Below are positions 23,401-37,500 of a stretch of 64,000 nucleotides of DNA, piece after piece. This DNA comes from Rapana venosa. Taxonomy: Eukaryota > Mollusca > Gastropoda > Neogastropoda > Muricidae. A program made the translations under genes and the position numbers. Where the stretch lies: positions 39,547,698 through 39,611,697 of the forward strand of contig CM054151.1 in assembly GCA_028751875.1 (NCBI GenBank), written 5' to 3'. How positions within the stretch are numbered: the stretch's first letter is position 1; each line of letters opens with the position of its first letter. Below the pieces are notes generated by a model, which saw only the letters and a program-made list of their open reading frames with translations, was not told the DNA's origin and ran no database searches.

Positions 23401-26400
23401 TACTACTGTGATTGGACAACAATTGTCGTTAACATCTCCATAGTAAACAGATGCTGATGATTGCCTCTGGCAGACCATAGTTACCTTAATTGTATGCTCA
23501 GTTCATGTTAGAACAGCTATGTGATAGCCATTCAGCTGATCATATGTCTCTTCTAAATTTATATATTTAGTTTGTTGGCTCTTTTATCTAACAAATGATA
23601 GATTGCTGTCTCGAATTGCAACACTATACTGCATGCATCACACCATCGCAGATCTTTCTCTTCAACTCTAAATCGAGATATGTTGTGAGCTTGTTTTTTA
23701 ATTCTTGGATTAGGTCGATTTGCTATCACTATTTTATTCAATAATACTGACTCCATAACCCCTTGTAAACTTTTTATTCTAAATTTGGAAAGCATCCTCC
23801 TATGTACATCCCCAGTCTTGTAGATCTGCTCAAAAATTGAACTTTTGCTATTTTTAAAATAGTATATCTTTGATGTTTGGATGGCGTACTTATAAAACAG
23901 TTCATCTATAATGTTTTCATTCATTCCCTCTGTGTCTTCACTACTTTTCTGCTAAAGTCTTTAGGTTGTCTCACAAAAAGTAATTCATTATCAAAGTCAG
24001 CCTAAAGTAACAAAACTACTGCTATCATCAAGCACTCTCATTCAGGTAATGAAATAATGCATACACATGGTTAACTTGATAAAGACACTCAACATCACCA
24101 ATCTCGTCATTTTGATCATAGTCTTAGCATATATGTTTTCTACACTCTTCCTTGCATTTTTAGTGCCCATACTTGATTGCTTTAGCTAGATAGATTCAAT
24201 AGCTATTCCTGAACATGCCAAAATTTCCGTCTTTCCGCCATCTGTCAGTATATGCCACTGATAAGAATAGCTCTTCTGCCACTTTTTGCGACAGGCAGTA
24301 CTCTATACCTTCATAAAACGCCTTTGCTACCGTCGTGTCCTACGTATCGAGTACTATCACTAACCGAAATACATCTTCCTTGCTATCCTACCCATTGACA
24401 AGCCGATAGACAATCTCTATTCGCCACTTTGAATGCCTTTGAATTGTTCTGAGTATGTATTTTTCTCAAAACATTTTATTTTTTTCTAACTATGCTCTAA
24501 AGTTATATTACTCCTGAATAGTTTTCGATGAAAGTTACAACTAAAGATACTCGAAAGTAAAGAAAGAATGTAGAGAGACAATCGCGATACGCTTAGACAA
24601 CAAATCACGATCTACACTAAATACACCCTATCTAGATTCGTTTGCCCTGTTACGCCGTAGAATGTTCAATTAGTTAATAGTTGATTAGCTTAATAATATG
24701 CATAACCTGTAATAAGCTCACGGAGACCTTTCACGCTGAAGGATTGACACATGCGGAGCCTAATGCTTAGTATATGCCGGATTATATCTATACAACTATA
24801 TATACTGACTATACTATACTACCTGCTATATATCAAGTTAGCAACTAGCTATAAATTTATGATGTTCGTCGAGTCCTATCGATTACTTATCTATAACGAA
24901 TCCCATAACCCTTACATAGATGTGTGGATACATAAGGCAGATCTACGCGAGAACACCATGATCCTTATTCTTCATATGTGTTCTGAAAGTCGTATTATTA
25001 CTTCTTCTAGCTCTGTAAGGATTTAATACAGTTCCTATATAACATATTGTGCAAAATGACTGCGATATCTCAAAACTGGATATCGATTCGATTCCACCTT
25101 GTATGTGAGTCCAATGACATCTGTCTCGACTGTGCGACCCATTCCGCTCCCTTCCTTTTGACAATGCCTTCATTCAGGTTCATGACCAAATTTATATCAC
25201 ATGTAATCCCTAACAATTAGATGCCTTTGTCGTCGGCAAGTAAGCCCCATAATATAGATGTCATCTGGTCGCTCTAATTCTTTAGATCAGATCAAATGAT
25301 CAGCCTCTCGTTTTAGGCTCTAGTAGCCTGCTTGCTTGCAGACAGTACATGTGGGTATGTATTTGCAATGTCTCTAATTTTTTTAGCATAGAATGATCTC
25401 ACATGTGAAAACCCATACTTAAGCAGCCAGAGTCCTATTCCATAGAAGGCTTTTTTATCTCCTCTCCGCAAAGCTCAAAGTTACGAAATGATGAGCTCTT
25501 CCACTACTGGACGTCGCCTCTCTATTACCACACATCTGCATCCACACAATTAATCACATACCAACTGTATATATGATAGCTAGTACAAATTTATCAGCTC
25601 ACTTTCTATCATCCTCTAAGCTGTAGCCCACAATAGAGAATAAAACCTTACGTCAAGTTGACTTACATTTAACTTAGTCAGCCAAACAGGGAATCTCACT
25701 GCCATTTCATAAGTAGAATTTTTCTCTTACCTCATCTATACCTTTTTTATCTATTGAAGCTTATCTAAAGATAGACTCTGAAACATAGTCAGCCAATCAA
25801 TACACCATTACTTACCGCAGGACTACTTTTCATACTTTTATTGCCTAAACTTCTTGTTATAATTTAACTTTCTTGAAACGTACATTACTTCTTTTTTGAC
25901 GCTTCCACTGTTGTATCCTTGTTGTGTGTTAACAATGCTAGTTTCATCGTGATGCTCTCTGTCAGTCTTCAAATCTTTTACAATCTTGTTCTTGATGCTT
26001 ATAATTAATGAACCAAAAAGTTGAGTTTATTTTAATAAGATCAAGCACGCTTTGCTACTAGTGTCTATTGCAATAAACGAACTATAGCTATTACGTCCCT
26101 AGCAAGAACTACTTTTAATGCTTTTTTGCATGTACCTATTTTTTGCTTTTTCACTCGATTCCGCATGTAGAGCAACTATATGGTTTCCTATCCTTCTACC
26201 CCCCCCCCCCCCCCCCACAACCTTGCCTTAATATCTTTTCCACATCAGACCCTGTTTTTATATATCTGCGTAAGCCATTTGCTCACTTTATTTATGTTTT
26301 TCCGGGATGCATGTTATTAACAAATTTTAAATGTCTTTCAGCTCATTGCTATACTCATTACGAATTCTTATCAGTGACTATCCACATTATATGTAGAGAA

Positions 26401-28395
26401 CTGACCCTCTTTGATAGTCATACATCAATAACGGTTCTTAACTCGGTTTGTACTTCCCAAGTAACCATCCAATTAAACACTAAATTGGATTTTCGATAGA
26501 GTGCATGTTAAGGTTAATTTTATCCTCCGATTTAAGAAAGGCATACGGGTAGTAGTTATCATATAAATCACAAAATTATTATATAGGTACAATCAATAAG
26601 ATTGAACTCTTAACTTCTCTACACAACTAGTAAGAGTAATAGACTACTCGGATTAATGCTGCCATCCATATAACAGTGAAGTCGAATAGCTTCCCCTGCG
26701 CAGTCTACAGAAACTGTATCAATTGTTAATTAGCTTATTGCAGCCACTTCTACAATTTATTGAAAGTTTCTCTTCTTTGATTGACTTATGAGTTAAAAAA
26801 CCTTAGCTATTTGCACTACTTACATCATTACTACAGGCACGCTGTCTTTTATTCATTTACTCTTTTTGTTTTACTTCATGTCAGGTTTAGCTATCATGTC
26901 CTGCTTCATTATAGTTGAAATAACTTTTCTTTAATTGTGTAGCGGATATTGTAAGCCTTTGCCCTACTCAACAAATCAATGTCAGCGATGAATACTTTGT
27001 TTGCATCAACAGTGCATCATTTTGTCTAAATTTGAATTTTCTACTTACATGCGTTAGCAGAAAACCTTTTTATTATTTCTATTGATAAGACAGTGTTAAG
27101 CGCCGGTATTTTTAACCAACGGAACTCATTTCAGGATCTAGGAAGCCAGTTATTGAGATGCAATTATCAGGTATCAATCGATCGATTTTTTTAGATCAGT
27201 CAGATTCTCCTGTCCAGAATTTCATTTATCGTGATTTTATTTTCATCACTTATGTCTAGGTCTTTTAGTTGAAAGTAAGTGCAATTTAAGAGTGTAAATT
27301 CGTTGCACCATTCTCGCAGATTATTGAGTGAATACTGGAGGAAAATGACCAGGCCTTTCTAGGTAAGACGTCAAATGTATGATCAGCTTTTGCGAAGACG
27401 ATTTTTAATTTGTTCACGGCGACTCTGTCATACAAGCATTAAAGAGAATGTTCCTTAACAGATAGGATAAATATATAAGAAACGATCGATCAAGTATTTC
27501 GATGAACGTGGTGGATTAAGGCTCCATTGCTGTTCTCATGGTCATAGGATATGGTGTCTTGGCTATTCACTAATTCAGAAATTCCATTATGAGACTGCCT
27601 AGATTGTTCGCAGAGAAGAAAGCTATTTGAGATTTTCAGATATGCACTATTTCATCTGTAACCTCCATGTACTTATACTGAGATTTGCTTTTACCCTGAT
27701 TTTCTACGTGCTTGTCGCTCTTGTTACTGAACTTCTTGGTTCTATCACTGTGCTGCATTGCTGAATTACTTCCTTATGTTAGTAGACATTGTATACATGC
27801 CTATTTGACCGTGTCCTAGTTTACCAGTCCTTATCAAATATACCACATGTGCCTCGTAGTCATCCTATTCGCTACATGGCCCTTCCATCCTATTACTTGT
27901 GCTTATTGTATTAACTGTTTACTTTTTTGTCTCACATCACTCTACTGCCCACTCTTCATTCAGATGCGAGACTAGCCAAGTACCATTCTTGTAGATAATA
28001 GATGTCAACGCTATCCTAGCACTTAACGGTAAAGCACAAGATAGTCGGGTTCTATATCTTACCCATGCTTTTGCTTATCCCAAAAACATTCTTCCCCTAT
28101 CACACTTTAGCAGCGTGGTTAGGTTTGGTACCCTGCGGGATGTACAGTTCTTTCGGATCTGATACTGTGCTTAGATGAACATAATCAATTACAACTGTTG
28201 TATCGCACACTATCTGTTTCAGCTGAAAGACTGAAGAAACCTCCGCGACTCATTTTCTTATCCTTGATTGCGACACTAAGAGCAAGTCCTTGGCATCCTC
28301 GCCTTGCGATTCTGTAGCATTGAACTAAACACACAAGATCGTCGATTTTTAAATGATTGAACTGCATGGAACTTGTATTGCTCTTCTAGAAGGAC
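17490..28395. other. About 11 kb without recognisable features
   Basis: No transposon domain, splice-like exon, tRNA-like element or dinucleotide microsatellite was found, and no ORF exceeds about 121 codons, in strong contrast to the repeat-dense flanks. Base composition drifts: G-poor at 17,490-17,740, mixed AT-rich afterwards, T- and C-rich at about 21-27 kb. The sequence resembles low-quality basecalls more than decayed genomic DNA, though I cannot prove this by reading. Confidence 0.5.
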
Positions 28396-28985
28396 AGTCA
28401 ATCTATCATTACACATACAAACAACCAACAACAACTATATACCAAGAAACACGCCCCCAAACCGATCCAACCAACAAAAATACATTTCCTCTCATAAACT
28501 ATAGATCACATCAAATAACATAAAACAGCGCACATAACAACTCAATTAATTCATCATAAACCCCAACACAAACAAAACAAACAACAACCAATTTAATGAT
28601 CAACTGCTCTCATCCAATATCTTTACATTTCTTTCGCCCGTACGATTCATCTAAATTCTACCAACAAACCCACTCCATAACTATCACACATCTAACCATC
28701 CCCCCCCTAAATCCCCCCCCCCCCCCCCCCACAATCGTAACTCCTGGCACTCGTTCACACTCCTATGAAAACAAAGACTCACATCGCACACAACTACACA
28801 CGATCTACTTACACACTTACATACACACACACATTACACAATCATCACATCAATTAACAACAAACCAAACAATACACCAACCCATCTCCACAACATCTAT
28901 TACACACACACAATCCACACTACACAACAAACACACAACTACACACCACACTACACTAACATAACACACAATACAACCACCAAAA
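28395..28985. repeat. G-depleted A/C-rich patch
   Basis: Nearly 600 bp made mainly of A and C with little G and reduced T, including CA-rich runs and a C-run. It is not a clean tandem repeat. Second copy at 44,779-45,369. The 122-aa His/Thr-rich ORF here reflects composition only. Confidence 0.7.
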
Positions 28986-30066
28986 GTGTGTGTGTAAGTG
29001 AACGTTGATGAACCGTCGAGTACGATGAGAATTCTGAATGCCAGACTTGAATTTTATCTTCTTGATAGATATTGTCAACAGAACGTATTAAGATGAAGTA
29101 GGACCCTGAAGAGGATCCGGATACATGAATAACAGAGCTAGGTCCTTTGGCTGATAGCACTGTGCTGTGTCGTGTCTTTGTGCGCGGCTTATATTAAGAC
29201 GCGCTTTCCATATGAACTTATTCATATCATTCTGTTTAAGTTATGTGTTGTTGTGTCTTTTATGCTCTTTTCTGATAGCTGTACTTCGAACAAACAAGTT
29301 CTTTTCTTTCAATACCATTTGCCTTCATACAATTTAATTAAGTAAAATGTAATAGGTCCATTACTATTACTACGAATCAATCAGCTGCTTATTTATCTTC
29401 TTTATTGAATGCATAGAAAGACTCAAAATCAATCAGCGCAACTATAGCATCGAAACATCTAAATTTACCGCTTAATTACGTCTTTTCACCACAGTTCTTA
29501 TCTACGAAACCTATATGGTACAGAGATAAATCAATTAGTTTCTAAACAACAGATTATTAACAAACATATACGGCTATCACGCTATGCAGACGGAGATCTT
29601 TTATAGAATATGAGTATAATTTTGTCATATAGTCAAAAAGCTTGTTCCACAAATTAGCAAAATAGTCACTCACACCACCACAGTTGTATCACCTACTTTA
29701 TGACATTCTTAGTAATGCGCAGAATTCGAGATTTTAACAGACTATAGCTATATGTGTTGGTATTGGGTTAGCTTCTTTTATCCAGCGCATTCTTGCATAT
29801 TTTTAGATATGAAGGACATGACTTTAGCTATGTTGCGAAGCTATTAACTTCTACGAAAATCCGTTTAAGAATTCGTTTAATGGAACATTACAAAGGATGC
29901 TACTATTATACCCCAACGAGAACTTTGAATTTTAGATATAGTGTCTAATATTGCCTTAAATTGCTACTTCTGATTGCGAATCGACTCCTCTATTCTTTAC
30001 TAATTATGAAAGAGGTGAGCCTCTATTCTCCTCACAGATAGTCGTTAATTCTATCGGACCCGAACT
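28986..30066. other. Unassigned end of duplication unit
   Basis: AT-rich sequence without recognised features, ending at the sharp boundary after 30,066. Confidence 0.4.
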
Positions 30067-30280
30067 AGAGAAAGTTCCTCCTCTCTCTGTCTCTCTCTTC
30101 TCTCCTCTCTCTCTCTCTCTATTTCTCATCTACAGTACTCATGTGCTCTTTTACATCCAGTCCCCTACGGGCGGGGGATATGGAATGTAAAAAGCACATG
30201 AGTACTTATTCTTTATCCTGAAAAAAAAAGTATTTGTTCTCTTTACATTACAATGTTAGATGTTCTTTTTATGTCTTTAT
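30067..30280. other. 214-bp junction between the two duplication copies
   Basis: Contains a CT tract, the hairpin repeat and a segment that aligns with 13,683-13,896 but with many small differences. It reads like a second, differently erroneous version of the sequence left of copy 1. Confidence 0.7.
30134..30206. repeat. Inverted repeat (hairpin family), best copy
   Basis: AGTACTCATGTGCT (30,134-30,147) is the exact reverse complement of AGCACATGAGTACT (30,193-30,206). Pairing continues inwards through TTTTACAT and ATGTAAAA with one bulge, and the CAGTCCCC and GCGGGGGA core can pair as well. The total span is 73 nt. Confidence 0.8.
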
Positions 30281-30485
30281 TTGGGGTTTCCCCCTCTTTA
30301 TTGTGTGAGTGTATGCGGTAATTGCAATTATTTTTATTATCATGACATTCAAGTTGTAGGGTTATAATTAAAAAAGTGTTTGGTGTTGTTGCTCATGTTC
30401 TCTGTGATTATTTATATATTTAGTATAATACCCTGACACCACACACACACACCCACACACACGCACAACACACAACACACACACA

Positions 30486-30525
<40 letters not shown>

Positions 30526-31535
30526 TCACTCCATACTCTCCCTTCATGACCTGTATAGGTTTAGATTCTTCTTTTGTTTTGTTTCTTGTTTTTAATTGTT
30601 GTGATTTTGATGGGTTTTGTGTTTTATGTCTTTATATGACATATATTTGGAAACGTGGTATGATAAAAAAAATGACGTAGTTGAGGGTTGATAGTTGTAC
30701 TGTTGTGGAAATATTAATTGGATATTTTATCTTTGAAATACACACACACACTCTTGTCTCAGTCTCATGTCTCTCTCACTATCTCTACCTTTTTTAGTTT
30801 GCTTATAGTTATGGTTGTTATCCTCTGATGAAGGATTATATTATTTTATATTTTCTATTACTTATTGGGACTTGTACCTCTGTACTTTAAGTCTGAACGA
30901 TTCCGTGCACCTTTTTCAATATGTTATTGTTATGTGTAACATGTATATGTTAACCATTTGACATGTGTAGATGGTTTATCTTATGACGTATTAGTTTGGT
31001 TGTTATTGCTTTCTTGGTTTTGTTGTTGTTGTTGTTCTTCTTTTTTTTTTTTTCTCCACTTCTTTTTCTTCTTAGTTGGTTTGTTTTTTACTTTCTCTTT
31101 TGTTTTGTTTGTTTGTTTTGGTTGTGGGAATGTGTGCGGGGTGGGTTTTTTTTTTTTTTGGGGGGTTGGGGTGGTGGGGGGGTGGATATTTTTAGGGTTT
31201 TCTTTTATTAGTTTGCTTTCGGGTGGGGGGTGTGTGGGGGGTTTGTTGATGGCGGGGGGGGCACTGCTTTGATAAAGGGTTATTTTCCCCATGTTTCCTA
31301 CTGTGAGAGGGACTGTTATAAAGTGTTGTTATTATTAGTTGTTATACATAAGGCGCGGGACTAGATCTGTTAAAAAAAAAAAAGCACAAGTGTGCTCTAA
31401 TTCATTATCTCGAAATAATAAAAGAATTTGTCATTGTCATTGTCATTCTATTGTCTCTCCTCTCTCTCTTCTCATCTCTCTTCTCTCTCTCTCTCTCTCT
31501 CTTCTCTCACATCACCACCCACACAACAACACAAC

Positions 31536-31567
<32 letters not shown>

Positions 31568-34500
31568 TTCAACATTTTCGCAGAGGTGAGGGGTATCGGC
31601 AGTTTGAAGGAAGAAGAGGAACGGTTTCCAAGATGGAACAGAGTTGAGGGAAAAGTCTAAAATTTTAGATCAATAAATATTTCATTGATGCCTGGAATTT
31701 AACAGCAAACAGTGGATTATCCCCTCATCGATCATCGACTCAAAACTTGCGGCACGTTTTAGTTACAAACCTAGGCAACAATATTGAATGCCGCTTTTCC
31801 CTATCTCTTTACTAAAACTGAAAGTCATACTAATTTATTTTTGTATTGGGTTAAGTTTTTAATTGTAAAAACTATAAAATTCATGGGATTTATATTTGCT
31901 ATAATGGTCCACAGAAAAAAAAAAAAGAGTTGAAGAGGGAGAAAGAAAATGGGGTAGGAGAGACCACACGCCTCCACCCGGGGCTGATTGAATGACACAC
32001 AGCAAGGGTCGACAACTCAACACACAATAAGAGCGTCAATAGGCTTTGACAAATTCCTGAATAACGGGAGATTTCAATAGGTAGCGACTCTAGGGTGTCT
32101 TCCCGCCCCCGGAAAGAAATAGCTAGACATGTTTCCATTAACATTCGGTTCCCCAAGCGCAAGACTAGGTTTTTGTCAAATCAGCTACGGTATATTGCCA
32201 GTAACAGTGCAACGTCTCAGAGAACTCTAGGTTGTTAGAAACCGAAGCCATCAGACTCTTCGGTGTCTCTGTCATTTGGCAGTGTGAAGTTTGTGCATGG
32301 TGATGACATGCAGAGCCTTATTTCATTAAATAAAAGTTGTTTTGATGATTTTATCTTACCTGTACCTTGCCCTTACGTTTGTTAGGTTCCAGAACAACCC
32401 TCTCACCATACCTAAATACAGGATCTGCGAGCTTTACAATGGAAGATAATGCATAACTGCCTTTTGGTGCTGCCTTGTGCCACTAACGAAAATGATGTGG
32501 TTCTAAAAATAGGAAACGGTCTGTCGAGTATCCCAAAAAAAGAATCACTCAGCATGACGAACCCCTGGTAAACTTGAGCTCACCTTAACATTCGTCTTTC
32601 CTCTCTTCCGTTGAAGCGTGTGGTTCTGCTGGGCTTTTCTTTGCTATAGGCTGTGGACGTCGGGCCGGTCTTAAATATTTTCATTTCACGTCAGGTTATA
32701 GCCTTGACCGTTCTTTGGCTAGTTCCACCTGCTGTGGCTCTGAGAAGGATTTGTGTTTCAAGCTGCATAGCTAGTTTTGAATGGGGATTGAGTGGAGCCA
32801 ATACTGCCTGAGTAGGAGACCAGGTGAGAGAGATGATCTTATTAACAACTTTACATCAACAACATATCAAGAACTCTTGATAAGAAATTATTCATTCAAC
32901 AAATATACAAGAATAATACAAGAACTCCGCATTTTACCAAGTAGAACTTATCAAGAACTTATCAAGATACTTAAAACAAAGAACATATATTAGAACTCTG
33001 TCAAGAAAATAAAAAAAGTCCCCATCAACAACTTATCAACAACTCTTATCAACAACCCTTGTCAAGAACAACAACAATTGTTTTACACAAACTAGATTGA
33101 TATAATATGACAAATGAATTGCGGACTACGAAATTTTTGTTGGTGCATTAACTGGTCTCTAGTCTAAGAGAAATAACAGTGAGAGAGAGTTACTGGATAA
33201 AGAAGGAAGAAAAGTTCTTTTCTGTCTCTCTTGCTGCTTGTATTAAAACAATCAGCAATACTTATAGGAACACAACTCAACAGATTTTGAAACAGGTGCT
33301 TAGCCCAGTTCATCAACCACAAGAATTTATATAAGTTTTTTAATAGTCCAATGAATCTCTTTTGCGCAAGAATAGTGAAAAGCCCTAGGCATCCTGTTAT
33401 GTTGAGTCTATATGCTAAAGCAACAAGTAGTTGTCTTTAATGAGGATTCTCTCAGAACGCTGATTGGACCTTTTAGCATATTACCGTCTCCTAAGATCCT
33501 ATTTTGCATTGAACGCTGGAGCACTTGGCGTGTGATATTTGATTACCTGGTTATTAGGGCATCTATGCCCTGCTCTCTTATAAGCACAGTAATGCTGCTA
33601 GTAAGACTTGATACATTACACAACATAATCTCAATTATGACCCCCCCCCCACCTCCCCCCCCCCCCCCCGCACCCCCCCCCTCCCCTCCCCCCCACCCAC
33701 ACTCTTGTCTGTCCATCCCCTAGCCCGACTCAACCAACATAAAACAAAGGATGAGATGTCCAAAGAATCCATAAGAGCAACTCCCTTTCACAAAGTGACA
33801 TCTGTAACAAAGAAAAGCTGGAGAGTTACGATAGAGCGTGCAACGCTTGCAATCTCGTATAATCCTACTGTAAATCGACAATGCTAAAAAAAATCTACTC
33901 AACCACACTCCCAACAAACCTCACAACACAGTTGTTACCAAACTCACCCCTACATCAACACTCCACACCTCTCTCTCGTTCTCGACGCTACTATCTCATA
34001 CTCTAATACTTTCTCTCATTCCCACCCACGATTCCACTACTCTACATTCGACTTTTAGACGATTCCTTCAGTTCTCTAACTTTATAGAGTTTAGTGGGCT
34101 TTTATAGCGAGCCTAATAGCAACCAGCTCAACGACAAAAGGAAACACGCATGTCGATAAGAACCAGCATAAGCCCTCTTAAAGAACCAATCTGAGCACCA
34201 CAGCTCCACAAACACATGGCACCAGATAAGATAGCTAATACACAATGGACCATCTAATACTCTAAGACAATAAAAATAATAAATACAAAAAAAAAAAAAA
34301 AAAGCTGGAGAACCTCGCCCTACTCGCCAAACTATCGCAATCAATATTGTATTTCAAATCGAGAAAATAAAATGATAGTTAGCACATAATGAAATTCTCT
34401 TATTTCATTTCTCACTTGACTATATTACTACAGCCCTATCCAGTAACAGATGCTAAATATATGCAGTTTAATACAAAGAATGCCATCCAATGTCTATTAC

Positions 34501-37500
34501 TTCTGGTACTTACACATCGCCTAAGATCCTTTTTAACTGCGCTAGCTACTTAGAGGACCCAATAGGATTAACTAATGTATTTAGAGTGAAATTAGAGTTT
34601 TCTAATAAATGCCCACATGTGCCCAAGCTGTCACCCGTCTTGATGTTTTAAGGCACTCCTCGACTTTTTGCGCACCCAAGCGAACGCTCAAGTCACACTG
34701 AGTTCGTTGGTCGTACCCTTGTATCAGATCAGCCACTCCATTGAACTCCTGACAATAGATACCTCATCCTTAAGCGTATAAGCAACGTAGACTCCAATAT
34801 CCATAGAGAATATAATTAGTGTCGACAATAATATGAAATTGTTATCTAGATTCTAGTGTGCTCTGAACATGCCGTTAGCTGGTGCTTGTAGTAGGTCTAT
34901 ACGCACTATTGTGCACAAGATTTTTAAAGCCAATACCAGGTGGCCTTTTACTCAGTGCAAATATAACAACCTTAACTTGACTTTTTCTAAATAATACTTA
35001 CAAATATTATAACAGGTAAGCAAGATATTTGAAAAGGTAGTAAAGTCTCACTTACAAGAGACCATTCTGATATAAGAGCTTAAAAAAAATCTTGCATACG
35101 AAACTAACCATTTTAAAATCATGTCAGATCAGAGCTACCGAATGGCCCCAGAAATCATCTGTATATAGACAACGATACTTTGGCCCACTTCAGTTTTAGA
35201 CATTTATTAACGATTGAATAACACTTCTTCTCTTTCGTGTATTCATTTTTATTAGCGTGTCATCGCTGCAAAAACAATTTTCTGATTCGTTGTTCGGTCT
35301 TGGCCAATGAAACAATGATTTGCAAGAATTAACTACATCACATTGCTAGACAGGCAAACAATATATCTAACAACGCTTGAATCGAATTTCAACTAAATAG
35401 CACAACTACAGCTTTAACCGTATGACTATTGTATTATCACAATTCCCTCTTGAATCAAACTCCACGATACAAAAGCAATTAAAGACGATCAGGTACAAGA
35501 TTTATATGCTTTTTTAATTTTTATTATGTAGTTTCTCTTTTGTGGTACTCTATGTGACAATAGACTTAATACTTTCTTTAGAAACAGTTCAGGTTTGGGC
35601 CAGTCTATTAAACAACACATGCTGCATCTTTTTCTTAACATAAGTAATTATATTAAAACAAATGTAGTTATTACAGATCTCCTGCATTAAAATCTCTATG
35701 AATTTCCTAATTACTGACTCACCACAAGGTTGCTATTCTGTAAAAGAGTACCATAGCGCTTCATCTGACAGCTATCTATTATATATGCTCGAAGCTATAG
35801 CCCTTAGCCCTTAGGGAGTAAAGCTTTCCGATCCGAAACATAAGTTGCAGCCCATCCTTAATTAAATAATCGATTCCCGCGCCCCATCATATATGTTGTA
35901 TTTTACTTCTTAACCTTAAAAATATCCACTACGCACTAATATTTCAGCCATGAACGATACCATTTATGTATGTAAAAGAGTTCAAATTTAGTTAGGACCT
36001 CACGCATATTTCTAATTCAAGATTAGCTTACTAAAGCAATGCGTAATAAGTAGCAATAATAAAGATAGTCCTTTCCTAATACCAAGTCTAACCACAGGAT
36101 TCATAACAAACGCATTAACTATGGCATTGTAACAAGGTTTTGATAACAAGACTTACCATCTCAGTTCCAGCTCCAAGAATTAAACCGACTTCATTGCTTA
36201 ATGCAATATCAGCTTTACCACAAGCGACAAGCACTTTCATTAAACGAAGCCCTGCAAATCAATTAGAATACCCTCTCAGACAAAACCTGAATACATTAAT
36301 ATTACATTATTTCCTGAGTAGGTATAGTACAAAGACTATGTGCCCTGATCTACTAAATGTTTTGTAATAGAGCCAATATTCAATACATAATATGAAACTC
36401 ATTCATGCAGATATACTAAACGCCCACAGGGTTTTTTTCAAACTCCATCAAACATCAATACATTTAAAAACTAAGTATATACTGCATGCACATCACAGAA
36501 ATCTAAAAATCACCTCACTGTATCAGCCAAAGCACAGACTAAACTATCCTATATAACTCTACTACTACTCCTTTGCGAGATAAACTTGCTTTATTTCCAG
36601 AGATATCATATCATTGTGCTATGTCCTGTTGTAGAATTGCTTGAATTAAGCAGTCTTATGTACAGTACCAAACAAGTACTATTAGCATCCCCCCCATGCT
36701 CCCCCTTCTATGGGGAATATTCATGCTTAAATAGAGTAACACTCTAATGAAGAATAATTCAACAAAAAGTTGCTGAGATGTCACGTTATATACACACTAT
36801 ACTCTAATTATAAATTAATTCAATTGTACTCATTTTCCCTGCATCTCTACTAGGTATGCTTGTTTGCTTAATTATTTAACATCATAACATTCTCAGCTAA
36901 GAGAGCATGGAGTCCAACCTGGCAGCTCTTCTTCTAGCTGTATTAGCCACACAATTCTTTAACTTTTCTCTGAACTAACCACATGTGTACCATGTAACTC
37001 TCAATTTCTGTCTCAGTTATAGGTCATAGCGGTACCTATAAACGCCTCATTCTAACTCAGATGAATGTAATTAATGTAGGCATTCCTTGTTCTAAATGGC
37101 TCTCTCTTACAATTTCTTATCATATGCTTATTACTGTCCTACTACAATAATTCTATATTACGCAGAATTTGAACATTTTTTGATAATCATCTGAAACGCT
37201 TGATCAGATTGGAAAAGCTAATCCTCGCTAAATCTATCCATTATCTAAAATCTATCAACTCCCATAGTAAAATAACATAATTTAGTCTAATCAGAGATAA
37301 AGCTACAATTTTTCCTCTACTCTTACGTTTTTGGCATGTCTACTCATAGGTATTTACTCATAATCTATCTTTTTCTTGCTCCCTTCACCAATAAGTTCTG
37401 TTCTATGAATCGTCCAGCTATACTCTTTAGTAGAAATAGTTCAGTATGGAGTAATAGCATAAATTGTTCATCCAACTTACAAGATTAGTAATTTTTGATT

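Larger units (their letters stand above)
13897..30066. repeat. 16,170-bp direct duplication, copy 1
   Basis: Appears to recur identically at 30,281-46,450. Every open frame in the block has an identical translation exactly 16,384 bp downstream, and the lines I compared matched without any difference. On the left the identity stops at a GGGGTTTCC phrase (13,899), beyond which the two sequences are similar but full of small differences; on the right it stops sharply after CCCGAACT (30,066). Confidence 0.95.

Noticed and set aside
23559..23924. 121-codon minus-strand ORF, the longest in the featureless block (copy at 39,943-40,308)
   Set aside because: No recognisable domain; a single ORF of this length is expected by chance in 11 kb on two strands.
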